Shown: one piece after another, positions 36,332 through 44,789 of the stretch
Layout of the letters: each line of letters starts with the position of its first letter
Numbering within the stretch: the stretch's first letter is position 1
NCBI RefSeq assembly: GCF_014196615.1
Contig: NZ_JACIDY010000009.1
Span: 33,049 to 97,048, forward strand
Reading direction: 5' to 3'
DNA length: 64,000 bases
DNA from: Novosphingobium fluoreni
GTDB taxonomy: Bacteria > Pseudomonadota > Alphaproteobacteria > Sphingomonadales > Sphingomonadaceae
Notes under the pieces: model-generated
The model's input: only the letters and a program-made list of their open reading frames with translations
What the model was told of the DNA's origin: nothing
Database searches by the model: none
Program-made: the position numbers and the translations under genes

Positions 36332-38299
36332 ATGAAGCTGAAGCAGTACCGGGTCCGTGAGTTCCGTAGCATCTGGGACAGCGGGCCGATTGAGGTGGAC
36401 GAACAGACCACCTGTTTCGTGGGAAAGAACGAAGCAGGCAAGACCACGATTTTGACTGCACTCTACCGCACCAACCCAATCCGCAAGGGCGATGCTGTCT
36501 TTGATGAGACCTACGACTACCCGAAGCGGGAGGTCGAAGATTACCGCTTCGCCGTCGAGAATGGCGAGCGCGAGGAAGCGGCATTAGTAGAGTGCACGTA
36601 TGAGCTTGAGAAGGCGGACCTGCTCGCGGTGGAGGACGTTTTCGGCCCCAGCGTACTCAAAGGAAAAACCTTCAAGCGGACAACCTACTACGGGGACGCA
36701 AACAGCAAATACACGCTCACCTGCGACAACGCCGCAGCTCGCAAGCATCTCGCCAGCAACCCGGCGCTCTCCGATGATCTGCGCGCCGCTCTGGCGGCAG
36801 CGACCACCTGGCAGGACTTTGCGGCCGCGCTCGATGCGGTCGAAGCGACGGATGCCGTCAATGCCGTTAAGAAGCTGGTGGCGAGGGTGCGCGAGAAGGA
36901 GCTTAGCCACTACGTCTTCAACACGTTGATCTGGCCCCGCGCGCCGAAGTTCCTGTACTTCGATGAGTACTACCAGATGGAGGGGCAGGCGAACCTCAAC
37001 GCCCTCATCGCGCGCGAGGACAGCGAGAAGCTCCTCGACTCCGACTACCCGCTGATCGGCCTCATCAACCTCGCGCGTCTCGATCACCGCAAGCTCGTGG
37101 CCACCAACAACACCGTGGAGCTTAAGAACAAGCTGCAAGGTGCCGGCAACCACCTGACCCAGCGTATCGTCAAGTACTGGTCTCAGAATAGGCACATCCA
37201 GATGCGCTTCGACGTGCGCGACGCCAAAGCTGGAGACCCCGAAGGTATGCAGCAAGGCGTCAACGTGTGGGGTGAGGTTTACGACTCCGTGCACTGGGCG
37301 ACCACTCCGTTGAACAACCGCTCGCGGGGCTTCGTGTGGTTCTTCTCATTCCTTGCCTGGTACGAGGATGTGAAGCGCCAGGGGCAGAACGTCATTCTGT
37401 TGCTGGACGAGCCCGGGTTGTCGCTGCACGGTCGCGCGCAGGCCGACCTGCTGCGCTACTTCGACGCAGAACTGTCGGGCCACCAACTCCTCTACACGAC
37501 GCACTCGCCATTCATGATCGACCCGACGAAGTTCGAGCGGGTCCGCATCGTGCAGGACTTGGGCATCGACGCGCCCGAGGCATTGCCCAAGGAAGAGGAC
37601 GGCACCAAGGTGCTGGCGAACGTGTTCGACGCCACGGACGACAGCCTGTTCCCGCTGCAAGGCGCGCTCGGGTACGAAATCCAGCAGACCCTCTTCATTG
37701 GGCCGAACTCGCTCATCGTCGAGGGTGTCGCCGACATGCTCTACCTGAGGGCCGTGGCGGCGCAAATGGAGCGGGAAGGGCGTACCGGGCTGTCGGAGGA
37801 CTGGGTCATCACGCCGGTCGGTGGAAGCGGTAAGGTGCCCGCCTTCGTGGCCATGCTCGGCTCGCAGAAGGGTATGAACGTGGCCACCCTGCTGGACATT
37901 CAGAACAGCGACAAGCAGCTCATTGAAGACCTGTACAAGAAGAACCTGCTCACCAAGAAGCAGGTATCGACTTACGCGGACTTCACCGGCACCGCGGAAG
38001 CTGATGTCGAGGACATGTTCGACCGTTCGTTCTATCTTGAACTGGTCAACGGCGAGTACGGCAAGCAACTTGCGTCGAAGATCACGCTTGCGAAGCTGAA
38101 CCAGCACGTGCCGCGGACACTTCGGGCGATAGAAGCTTGGCTGGCCGGCAACCCCATGAAGTCCGGCTCGTTCGGCCACTACAGGCCTGCGCGCTACTTC
38201 ACCGAGCAGCTAGCCACACTTTGGCCGAAGGTGTCAGACGAGACGAAGGACCGATTCGAGGCGGCATTCAAGCATTTGAACGGGCTCTTGAGTAAGTAG
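36332..38299 (+). CDS. OLD-family ATP-dependent nuclease
   Basis: 655 residues from ATG at 36332 (MKLKQYRVREFRSIWDSG); the frame runs 34 codons further upstream without support. ABC-type ATPase: Walker A GKNEAGKTT at 31-39, Walker B VILLLDEPGLSLH near 352-362, TTHSPFM switch. A TOPRIM domain follows with SLIVEGVADMLYL near 460 and LLDIQNSDKQ. This is the OLD layout; related proteins act in phage defence and DNA repair (P2 Old, GajA). No UvrD-like partner such as GajB is adjacent, so it is a stand-alone (class 1-like) member. Confidence 0.88.
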   Translation: MKLKQYRVREFRSIWDSGPIEVDEQTTCFVGKNEAGKTTILTALYRTNPIRKGDAVFDETYDYPKREVEDYRFAVENGEREEAALVECTYELEKADLLAVEDVFGPSVLKGKTFKRTTYYGDANSKYTLTCDNAAARKHLASNPALSDDLRAALAAATTWQDFAAALDAVEATDAVNAVKKLVARVREKELSHYVFNTLIWPRAPKFLYFDEYYQMEGQANLNALIAREDSEKLLDSDYPLIGLINLARLDHRKLVATNNTVELKNKLQGAGNHLTQRIVKYWSQNRHIQMRFDVRDAKAGDPEGMQQGVNVWGEVYDSVHWATTPLNNRSRGFVWFFSFLAWYEDVKRQGQNVILLLDEPGLSLHGRAQADLLRYFDAELSGHQLLYTTHSPFMIDPTKFERVRIVQDLGIDAPEALPKEEDGTKVLANVFDATDDSLFPLQGALGYEIQQTLFIGPNSLIVEGVADMLYLRAVAAQMEREGRTGLSEDWVITPVGGSGKVPAFVAMLGSQKGMNVATLLDIQNSDKQLIEDLYKKNLLTKKQVSTYADFTGTAEADVEDMFDRSFYLELVNGEYGKQLASKITLAKLNQHVPRTLRAIEAWLAGNPMKSGSFGHYRPARYFTEQLATLWPKVSDETKDRFEAAFKHLNGLLSK

Positions 38300-38650
38300 T
38301 AACGGCTTACCGCATCCTTTGTGTGCGATAGAGTCTGCTTGCAGGATTCTCCGACACGAAGAGGACAGTCCGTTCCCGGCCAACCCTAGTCATTCCCAGA
38401 TTGATCTCGGGCGCTCCGGGAGTGGTTGATCCTATTCGAAACTCGTCGCCACCGGCACCATCCATGAACGATGGCATTCTCCCAACTTTGGTTGGTCGGG
38501 CGGCCAGGCATTAGCATCGGAATTGGCGTCTTGCAGAATTGCGGCCCAGCGCCTGACAATGGTGTTCGGCCGCGATGCGGATGAAGGTGCGGTCTCCACC
38601 GAGGATCGATCTGAGTTCCCTCTCTCCGCTTTTGGGGGTACTCGCGCCGG
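38300..38650. other. Gene-free stretch between OLD and HNH genes
   Basis: About 350 bases. I see no reading frame with recognisable protein pattern and no clear hairpin or tRNA; it presumably contains the promoter of the HNH gene and may mark a junction between cargo blocks. Confidence 0.5.
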
Positions 38651-39553
38651 ATGGCAAAAGGCGTTTTCATCCATCGCTCGGACTCTATTTACGATGACAG
38701 CCCGGCCGAGCGATATCAGTTTCCGCCGCAGTATCTCAGCCGGGTAAGCGCCTGCATTGGCGACTGGATTATCTATTACGAGCCGAGCAAGATCCGGTTC
38801 TCGAAGGGCTACTTTGCGGTCGCGAAGGTCGATCGGGTAGTGCCCGATCCTTCCGCGCCCGGCATGTATCTGGCGCTTCTGGAGCCGGGGTCCTATCTCG
38901 ATTTCATCAACGTTGTCCCATTCAACGGCCCGCTTGGCATCGTCGAGCGTGGAGTTCTGAACGAGACCGGCAAGGTTTCAGGCCGCGCCCAGTCCGCGGT
39001 GCGGCCGCTGTCGAGCCAGGATTTCAACCGGATCATCGATCTGGGCACCACCGAGGAAGCGGGCTTTTTGCCCCGGGTTGGCTTAGGCGCGCCCGATGTT
39101 TCAGTCCTGCGGGAAGAGCGCGTGCCCTTTGTCGACGAGATCGAGCGCGACCGGGTCGCCTATCTCGGCTCGCGGCTGGTGCGCGATAGACTGTTCCGGC
39201 GCCGGGTCGTAACGGGCTACGATGCGCGCTGCGCGATTACTGGTCTCAAGCTCATCAATGGCGGCGGCAGGGCCGAGGTCGAGGCAGCCCATATCAGACC
39301 CGTCGAAAAGGGCGGTCCTGATATCGTGAGCAATGGTCTGGCCTTATCCGGTACCGTGCATTGGATGTTCGATCGGGGCCTGATCTCTCTAGGCGATGAC
39401 CTTGAGGTCTTGGTTAGCCGCCAAGCCAATGATGCCGATTCCATTCGCGGGCTGATCAATCGCACCGGCTTTGCACTTCCCCCTCTTCAGGCTGGTGATC
39501 GTCCGCACCCCAGCTTTCTGAGCTGGCATCGCGAAAATTGCTTCAAGCACTGA
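38651..39553 (+). CDS. HNH endonuclease with N-terminal reader-like domain
   Basis: 300 residues. N-terminal part with IYDDSPAERYQFPPQYL and GDWIIYYEPSKIRFSKGYFAVAKV resembles a PUA/EVE-like small-molecule or modified-base reader. The C-terminal HNH core reads RCAITGL...VEAAHIRPVEKGGPDIVSNGLALSGTVHWMFDRGLI. Such proteins are annotated as putative modification-dependent restriction enzymes. No methyltransferase is adjacent, which fits cleavage of modified DNA. Target is unknown. Confidence 0.85.
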   Translation: MAKGVFIHRSDSIYDDSPAERYQFPPQYLSRVSACIGDWIIYYEPSKIRFSKGYFAVAKVDRVVPDPSAPGMYLALLEPGSYLDFINVVPFNGPLGIVERGVLNETGKVSGRAQSAVRPLSSQDFNRIIDLGTTEEAGFLPRVGLGAPDVSVLREERVPFVDEIERDRVAYLGSRLVRDRLFRRRVVTGYDARCAITGLKLINGGGRAEVEAAHIRPVEKGGPDIVSNGLALSGTVHWMFDRGLISLGDDLEVLVSRQANDADSIRGLINRTGFALPPLQAGDRPHPSFLSWHRENCFKH

Positions 39554-39563
39554 GGAGCACCGT

Positions 39564-39863
39564 ATGAGCACTGACCTTCTTCTCTCGCGTCTTAAGACAA
39601 AGATGAGTGTGCTGACATGCGGCAATCCGCTGACGGGCGCGGCGGTTGAATCGGCGCTTGCCGAGCGGCCCGGCGCGTTCGACGCGCTCCCCGAGGGATT
39701 GGGCCAGTTTGCGGGGCATCTTGCGGATGCGATCGAGGACTATCTCGGATTTCATGGGCAGGAACTGGCGCGCGACCTTAATGAGCCGGCGCTTAAGACC
39801 TGGCGTGCCGATGTCGAGTTTGCCGTTCGCAAGGTATTGAGCCAGGCAGAATCGCCCTCCTGA
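39564..39863 (+). CDS. Small hypothetical protein downstream of HNH gene
   Basis: 99 residues, no known domain recognised, mainly helical and acidic in the second half (EGLGQFAGHLADAIEDYLG). GAGGAG lies six bases before the ATG and the gene starts 10 bases after the HNH stop, so it is probably co-translated and may be a partner or immunity protein. Confidence 0.6.
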   Translation: MSTDLLLSRLKTKMSVLTCGNPLTGAAVESALAERPGAFDALPEGLGQFAGHLADAIEDYLGFHGQELARDLNEPALKTWRADVEFAVRKVLSQAESPS

Positions 39864-40267
39864 AGAGACTTAATTCTGACATGGTCGCAAGCGGGTAAGG
39901 CCGCCCCGCGCATGGCGCGGCCGCGCTCTATTTCGCTGACGCTCAACCGAGCCACCTGCGGCGTCTCGTCGGCATAGCTGTGACGATCGCTGTCGGGGGG
40001 CGGGATGCATCGCATCCCTTCAGCAGTCGCCACGCCTCCGGCGCGGCGGCGTTGAGCCTTGACGGCTCCAAGGTGGCGGGGGGCGTCGCTGCCCTGTAGC
40101 CCCGCCTCGACGGGCCGCAACCCGTCCGCTTCGCTGCCGGGTCCTCCATTTCATTTCGGCCCTTCGGGTGCGCCCCGCCTTCAGCCGGCGGGGCTGTCAG
40201 TCCGCTCCTGCCGCCCCCCGCCACCCTGGCGCCGGTCAATGGCGGTTGAGGAAAGGAGTGAGAAGTC
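39864..40267. other. Gene-free GC-rich leader upstream of ardC
   Basis: About 400 bases, very GC-rich, with short palindromes such as CCGCGC-atg-GCGCGG near 39907-39921 but no convincing frame. Long structured leaders of this kind commonly precede ardC on sphingomonad plasmids and integrative elements. A GGAAAGGAG ribosome site precedes the ardC ATG. Confidence 0.5.
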
Positions 40268-41149
40268 ATGGCCGACCGTCAGAGCCTCTATGGCGAGGTT
40301 ACCGCATGTGTGATCGCAGAATTGGAAGAGGGACGTCTTCCATGGGTGCAGCCTTGGGACAGCGCCCGGTGCCCTTGCACGATGCCGCATAACGCCGTGT
40401 CCGGAAGGAGTTATTCCGGAATTAACGTGCTGATCCTGTGGTGTGAGGCGGTCGAACGCCAGTTTTCTTCGCAGCGCTGGCTTACCTACAAGCAGGCCGA
40501 GCAGGCAGGCGGGCATGTCCGGCGCGGCGAGAAAGGCACGGTGATTTGCTATGCCGACCGCTTCACCCCGAAGGACGAGGCCGCGCAGGCCGCGACCGAG
40601 GACCGCGAGGCGCGTCAGATCGCCTTCCTGAAGCGCTTTACCGTGTTCGACGTCGACCAGATCGAGGGGCTACCAGAGCAGTATGCGGCCGAACCGGTGC
40701 TGCCCGATCCCGTCATGGCGATTGCCGAGGTGGACAGGCTGATTGCCGCGAGCGGTGCGGACTTCCGGATCGGTGGGAACGAGGCGTTTTATTCGCCGGG
40801 GCAGGACTACGTGCAGGTGCCGCCGCAGGCAGCGTTTCATGAGCCGATAAACTGGTTTCGCACGGCGCTGCACGAACTTGGTCATTGGGTCGGCGGTAAG
40901 GGACGGCTGGAGCGTGATCAGTCCGGGCGGTTCGGCTCGATGGCGTACGCAAAAGAGGAACTTGTCGCCGAGATGACGGCGGCTTTCACCTGCGCAACGC
41001 TCAGCATTCAGCCCACAGTGCGGCACTCGGATTACATCGGCGCATGGCTTGAAGCAATGCGGTCCGATGAGAAGGCCATTTTCCGGGCGGCGAGCGCAGC
41101 CAGCAAAGGCGCTGACTATCTTCTCGCATTCGGGGAGGAAGGGTCATGA
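40268..41149 (+). CDS. ardC: ArdC-family antirestriction protein (zincin)
   Basis: 293 residues. N-terminal single-stranded-DNA-binding domain (SLYGEVTACVIAELEEGRLPWVQPW, RSYSGINVLILW, WLTYKQAEQAGGHVRRGEKGT) and a C-terminal metallopeptidase-like domain with HELGH at 202-206 and AKEELVAEMTAAF. Known ArdC protects entering plasmid DNA from restriction. It belongs with the mobilization genes further right. Its stop overlaps the next gene by ATGA. Confidence 0.92.
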   Translation: MADRQSLYGEVTACVIAELEEGRLPWVQPWDSARCPCTMPHNAVSGRSYSGINVLILWCEAVERQFSSQRWLTYKQAEQAGGHVRRGEKGTVICYADRFTPKDEAAQAATEDREARQIAFLKRFTVFDVDQIEGLPEQYAAEPVLPDPVMAIAEVDRLIAASGADFRIGGNEAFYSPGQDYVQVPPQAAFHEPINWFRTALHELGHWVGGKGRLERDQSGRFGSMAYAKEELVAEMTAAFTCATLSIQPTVRHSDYIGAWLEAMRSDEKAIFRAASAASKGADYLLAFGEEGS

Positions 41150-41430
41150 TCGGGCCCCTCTATCGACTGGAGCAGTATGTGCGCGAAGCGTTGCTACGCG
41201 ATGCCTTTCCTGAGTACGAAGACCCGCTAACACGCAGGGTTGCAAGAGCGGTGCATTCGCTGCCACCCTTCCACCGCCAGCTGTTCTGCCTCGTGCGCTA
41301 CGATGGCTGGTCCTACGAGGAGATCGCGGCGCGCCTGGATATCAGCGTGCGGCGGGTGGAGATCGAGATGGGCCGCACAATCTTGCTGTTGAGCCGATCG
41401 CTGCGGCGGCAGGAGCGCAAGGGCTGGTGA
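41146..41430 (+). CDS. Sigma-70 region-4-like HTH protein
   Basis: 94 residues. RAVHSLPPFHRQLFCLVRYDGWSYEEIAARLDISVRRVEIEM is a sigma region 4 helix-turn-helix. Region 2 is absent, so it cannot be a complete sigma factor; it more probably binds DNA or RNA polymerase as an accessory regulator. It overlaps ardC by four bases. Confidence 0.8.
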   Translation: MIGPLYRLEQYVREALLRDAFPEYEDPLTRRVARAVHSLPPFHRQLFCLVRYDGWSYEEIAARLDISVRRVEIEMGRTILLLSRSLRRQERKGW

Positions 41431-41437
41431 ACGATCG

Positions 41438-41463
41438 GCCGCGCCCGCTGCGGCGGGCGCGGC
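41438..41463. terminator. Strong hairpin between convergent sigma4-like and AlpA genes
   Basis: GCCGCGCCCGC-tgcg-GCGGGCGCGGC, a perfect 11-base stem with a four-base loop, between two convergent stops. It should end transcription from both sides. Confidence 0.8.
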
Positions 41464-41473
41464 TGCTGATTGC

Positions 41474-41683
41474 TCAGGCGTAGTCCTCGACCGAATAGAA
41501 CATGGGATTCTGCAGCCACTGGTCAATCGCAGCGCGACGCCAGCCGACGCATCGCTGCGCGATGCGGACCTGTCTGGGAAAGGTCCCGTCCTGAACCTTG
41601 CGATAGAGCGTCGCGCGCGACAGCCCGGTTTCCTTGAGTACCTGAGGCAGACGCACGAACGCATTGGGAGAGGCGGTATTCAT
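41474..41683 (-). CDS. AlpA-family regulator
   Basis: 69 residues from ATG at 41683, which has AAGGAAGG nine bases upstream. FVRLPQVLKETGLSRATLYRKVQDGTFPRQVRIAQRCVGWRRAAIDQWL is the AlpA/excisionase-type winged HTH. In P4-type elements AlpA turns on integrase-driven excision, so it may control this island. It faces the sigma4-like gene. Confidence 0.9.
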   Translation of the reverse strand: MNTASPNAFVRLPQVLKETGLSRATLYRKVQDGTFPRQVRIAQRCVGWRRAAIDQWLQNPMFYSVEDYA

Positions 41684-41806
41684 GTGGCGCATCCTTCCTT
41701 TTTCGAGGGTTGGATTGGCCGGCCACGAGTAGAATTGGGGCATCCCTGGAAAAGCGCAACTGCATGAGAACCCGCCCATGTCCGATCCTGCCCCACCTGG
41801 CACCCT

Positions 41807-41836
41807 AAGTGTACCCTGGTGCACTCTGGTGCACCC
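41807..41836. repeat. Three GTGYAC decamers in helical phase
   Basis: GTGTAC at 41809, GTGCAC at 41819 and GTGCAC at 41829, exactly ten bases apart (AAGTGTACCC, TGGTGCACTC, TGGTGCACCC). Located 125 bases upstream of the AlpA-type gene, in the gap to the next gene. Looks like a multi-site operator or iteron set. Confidence 0.65.
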
Positions 41837-41971
41837 TACCGGACGAGCAAATTTTTTTGTCTCGGGACCATGCGATGAGCGTTGAAAGGCTCGAATCCCG
41901 GTCGCGGCGGCAGCCTTTCCCTGATTACGGGCGTCTGGCGGGAGGAATCGGCTCGCCGCCAAGCCGTCCGC

Positions 41972-42556
41972 TCAGGATCGCGCCGCGCGGCGTGCCGGGC
42001 GGATGTGGCCTGTCACTTCCGCGACATGCTCAAAGAGCCGGACGATGATCTCGCGGACTTCGTCGCTGGCGAAGCCACCGTCGTCAGGCTCTATCCCCTG
42101 CGCCCTGCTGAGGCTGTTCCATTTCCAGTAGGGCGACAGTACGTCCATCAGCCGTTCGGTTGCGGCATCCTCGTAGCCGAACGCCGTGGCGTTAGCGTAG
42201 GCCAGCGAGCGATCGACATGAAGGCCGATGTACTTGGCACACCACATGTCGGGAAAGCCGACGTCGAGCAGATGCGAGGACATCGCCAGCTGCGCGACGA
42301 TCCCCGCCGAGTAGAAGAAATAGGCCGTGTCGTCGGCAGTGCTAGACGTCAGCGATCCCATGAACTCGCTGGCACGCAGATAGCGCTCTAAACTGAGCGC
42401 GCGTCCTTCGCGGGTCCGCAGGAGCCGGACGGGCCGCGCATCGTAGCGCCGCCAGAGCGCACCCAGCTCGGAATTCTCTCTCGGCAATGTGATGACGGCA
42501 GCGCCCGGCAAAGCAGCGCCAAGCCCGGTCGAAGTAGCAGGAACGATCGTGTCCAT
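41972..42556 (-). CDS. Hypothetical protein of mobilization region
   Basis: 194 residues, soluble, no family recognised with confidence. It has a well-structured sequence (ALSLERYLRASEFMGSLTSSTADDTAYFFYSAGIVAQLA, VDRSLAYANATAFGYEDAATERLMDVLSPYWKWN) with normal codon use, so it is very likely real. Proteins of this kind recur near ardC and traA on sphingomonad elements. Confidence 0.7.
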   Translation of the reverse strand: MDTIVPATSTGLGAALPGAAVITLPRENSELGALWRRYDARPVRLLRTREGRALSLERYLRASEFMGSLTSSTADDTAYFFYSAGIVAQLAMSSHLLDVGFPDMWCAKYIGLHVDRSLAYANATAFGYEDAATERLMDVLSPYWKWNSLSRAQGIEPDDGGFASDEVREIIVRLFEHVAEVTGHIRPARRAARS

Positions 42557-42870
42557 AAGTACCTCCGGTCCGCGTCAGGGGCGGTAGCGGAAGGTTTCAG
42601 GGCATCGTGCGGACCGGCCCCGAACTCCCGCACGCTAACGCGCGGGAGCCGCCGGAGCTGGTAACATGCCAGAGACATGCGCCGCCGCCTTTCACCCGAA
42701 GGCTTGGACATGCGCGACGGCACCCCGGAAAACTGTGTCTTCCGAGCTTGCATCTCTGGCGGGATTACCAGTCCCGGCGCCGCCTTTTGCGCAGCGCCCT
42801 TGCACGATACCAGACGCGAATCCGCGCGCCAAGTTTTGAGTAAAAAGCGGGGAGCTTGCGGGCTGTTCGC
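42557..42870. other. Gene-free stretch, promoter region
   Basis: About 310 bases with no supported gene. A short stem, CCCGCACGC-taa-CGCGCGGG-like at about 42627-42647, is the only structure noticed. It must hold the promoter of the minus-strand gene ending at 41972. Confidence 0.4.
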
Positions 42871-43215
42871 TCAGCCCTTCGGCGATGATGCCGGGATGAT
42901 CTTCGAGCGGCGGCAGTCCTTCCAGCCCGCATCACCCTTGGGCACGAAGGCGACGAACTCGCCATCAAGCATGAGAGTGCCTTCAGTGCCGGCATAGCGT
43001 TCGCTGAGCGCGGAAGGCTTGCGAGGAAGGTTCAGCTGACGGGTGCCGATCTGGACCCGTGCTCCATTAGTGCTGGTTCGCAGCAAGAACTGCCTGCCGC
43101 CCGAGCAGGTGATGCGCTCGGCCGGTGCGAGCGGCTGGGCCAGGGCAAGAGGTGCGATCGTGCCGGCAAGTAGGGCAGCAGTTGCAGCGAGGGGATACAA
43201 CGCCCGGGGGCGCAT
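42871..43215 (-). CDS. Secreted MliC-like lysozyme-inhibitor-fold protein
   Basis: 114 residues. A signal peptide (LYPLAATAALLAGTIAPLALAQ) is followed by a single small domain: ITCSGGRQFLLRTS, VQIGTRQLNLPRKPSALSERYAGTEGTLMLDGEFVAFVPKGDAGWKDC. The first and last Cys, the LNLPRxxSA segment and the GxxVAFVPKGD strand match the MliC/PliC C-type lysozyme inhibitor pattern. Function by similarity only. Confidence 0.6.
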   Translation of the reverse strand: MRPRALYPLAATAALLAGTIAPLALAQPLAPAERITCSGGRQFLLRTSTNGARVQIGTRQLNLPRKPSALSERYAGTEGTLMLDGEFVAFVPKGDAGWKDCRRSKIIPASSPKG

Positions 43216-43242
43216 ATGGAAGCTCCGGTGAGGTAAGCTTTC

Positions 43243-43416
43243 TTAAGCCTCGCGCGACTCGCTGGTTCCCGTTTCAAGGGCATTGGCAATCATCGCGGCC
43301 AGCGTTTCTTCGGCGCGGGTGCGGATCGCCTCGTCTTTGGAATCCAGGTCGTGCCTGATCCATTGCGGCGCGCGTTCAATAACGCGCAGGATAATCGCGG
43401 AGGTCGTGTCATTCAT
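43243..43416 (-). CDS. DUF6771-like small protein
   Basis: 57 residues from ATG at 43416 (MNDTTSAIILRVIERAPQWIRHDLDSKD). Short helical proteins of this kind, placed in the DUF6771 family, are frequent on sphingomonad accessory elements. Function is unknown. It lies 27 bases upstream of the MliC-like gene. Confidence 0.72.
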   Translation of the reverse strand: MNDTTSAIILRVIERAPQWIRHDLDSKDEAIRTRAEETLAAMIANALETGTSESREA

Positions 43417-43493
43417 CGCCGTGCCTATGGCGGCGGCGAATCTAGTCGGCAAGCGGCTTGCGGCAACCTGTCGGCACCGGCAGGAATGGGGTC

Positions 43494-44222
43494 ATGCGCA
43501 TTGCGATCTTCAGCTGTCTCATCCTGTTTGCTGCGACGCCGTCTGCCGCGCTCGCCAATCCGGACAGCGTCCCCCTTCTGTGCGGCGGAAGCGACGTCGA
43601 TCTTGATGCCCGCCCGCCAGGCACGTCGGGTTTGCCGGGGACCTATCGGTGCAGCGAGGAAGGCGTGACGATCACCCTGCGCCTCACTGCCGATCGCCGC
43701 TTCGAGCAGCGCATGGTCGCTGACGAGCCCATGTTCGAAACCGAAGGCGGCGGTTTGTCGCGTGAGTTTACCCGGAAGGGCGAGTGGCGCATCGAGAATG
43801 GCGATCTGCACTTGTTCGCCCGCCCGCTACGCGAACCGCGCATCAGCCTCGTCGAGGCCAGGCATGATCCGACCGTTGCCCTGCGCATCGAGGTCCGCAC
43901 GACGGATGGCCAGTCGCCATCCGATCTCTACGTCGGCGAAGGTGATGACGCCAATCCCCGCTCGGCGCTCGATGACGGCATGCTGACGGTGCCGACAGAA
44001 GAAGGCACGGCGCCCGGCAGGCGCTGGATTGTTCGCAGCGGTGACGATCGGCGGCTGGCTTCCTTCGATGTCACCCCGGGTGGCATCAACAGCTGGCGCT
44101 ATATTTACGAACCCAGCGAGCTCGATCCTTTCGATCAGCGTGCGCTCTTCACCGGCGATGCAGTTGTCGTTCCGCTCGGCATTGCCGGTGCCGTGCTGCG
44201 GCGGGTCAGAGGCGAGCCCTGA
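43494..44222 (+). CDS. Secreted hypothetical protein
   Basis: 242 residues from ATG at 43494, with AGGAA seven bases upstream. Signal peptide IAIFSCLILFAATPSAALA, then a soluble beta-rich domain (LPGTYRCSEEGVTITLRLTADRRFEQRM, KGEWRIENGDLHLFARP). Two cysteines (CGGSD, YRCSE) may form a disulfide. No family is recognised. Its 3' end overlaps the convergent traD gene by 88 bases. Confidence 0.72.
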   Translation: MRIAIFSCLILFAATPSAALANPDSVPLLCGGSDVDLDARPPGTSGLPGTYRCSEEGVTITLRLTADRRFEQRMVADEPMFETEGGGLSREFTRKGEWRIENGDLHLFARPLREPRISLVEARHDPTVALRIEVRTTDGQSPSDLYVGEGDDANPRSALDDGMLTVPTEEGTAPGRRWIVRSGDDRRLASFDVTPGGINSWRYIYEPSELDPFDQRALFTGDAVVVPLGIAGAVLRRVRGEP

Positions 44223-44566
44223 GCCGCATCAGCATCGTCGGCTAAGGCGCGCTTCCCTCGCCGCCGCCACAAGGCCAGGGCCTGCTCGCGATCGGCGCCC
44301 TGCAATTTGTTCGCCGCTTCGACCAAGAGGCCAAGCAGCACGGCGCGGTCGTCATCAATGAGCTCGACAAGGCCAGCCTTCACAACGAGGCCACCCAGTT
44401 CGATAAGGTGGCGTGTTCGCTCGCGCCGCTTCACTTGCCATTCCCGCGTATCATGCCGTGCCCGATGGGCTGCGAGGCGGTTCATCGCCGCGCGGTTCCG
44501 CCGCAGACCCGCCCGGCTCGATGCCAGCGCCTTGGCGAGTGCTGCCAGCCGCGGCTTCTCGCTCAC
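44135..44566 (-). CDS. traD: TraD-like conjugal transfer protein
   Basis: 143 residues from GTG at 44566. The core KRRERTRHLIELGGLVVKAGLVELIDDDRAVLLGLLVEAA is typical of the small TraD of Ti-type transfer systems. It lies next to traC and divergent from traA, exactly as in the Ti plasmid Dtr region. The overlaps with traC (116 bases) and with the convergent gene (88 bases) are large, so the ends of either frame may be shorter in vivo. Confidence 0.8.
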   Translation of the reverse strand: MSEKPRLAALAKALASSRAGLRRNRAAMNRLAAHRARHDTREWQVKRRERTRHLIELGGLVVKAGLVELIDDDRAVLLGLLVEAANKLQGADREQALALWRRRGKRALADDADAAQGSPLTRRSTAPAMPSGTTTASPVKSAR

Positions 44567-44789
44567 CTGAAAAGAACGCGGCGCCTCGCCTGCGCCACGC
44601 CTCCCGCTTGGCAGGATCGCTTGTCGCCGCGATCGCCAGGAGCGCGCCGGCCAATTCCTCGACCGTCAGCCCATCGGCACCGGTCGCGGCGACCAGTTCG
44701 CCAAGCTGGCTGGTCTTGCGGGTCTTGAGTTGCCGGGCCTTGTCATTGAGCGCCTTGAGCTCGGCATCATAGTCGCGGGGTTTGCGCAT
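44451..44789 (-). CDS. traC: TraC-like conjugal transfer protein
   Basis: 112 residues from ATG at 44789, preceded by GGGAAGGA. MRKPRDYDAELKALNDKARQLKTRKTSQLGELVAATGADGLTVEELAGALLA is the TraC pattern of Ti-type systems; it probably helps the relaxosome form. An in-frame extension up to 44963 would run across oriT and is not a gene. First of the traC-traD unit. Confidence 0.85.
   Translation of the reverse strand: MRKPRDYDAELKALNDKARQLKTRKTSQLGELVAATGADGLTVEELAGALLAIAATSDPAKREAWRRRGAAFFSGEREAAAGSTRQGAGIEPGGSAAEPRGDEPPRSPSGTA

Noticed and set aside
42388..42753. 121-residue minus-strand frame
   Set aside because: Overlaps a better gene on the same strand in another frame and has an arginine-rich, pattern-free translation.
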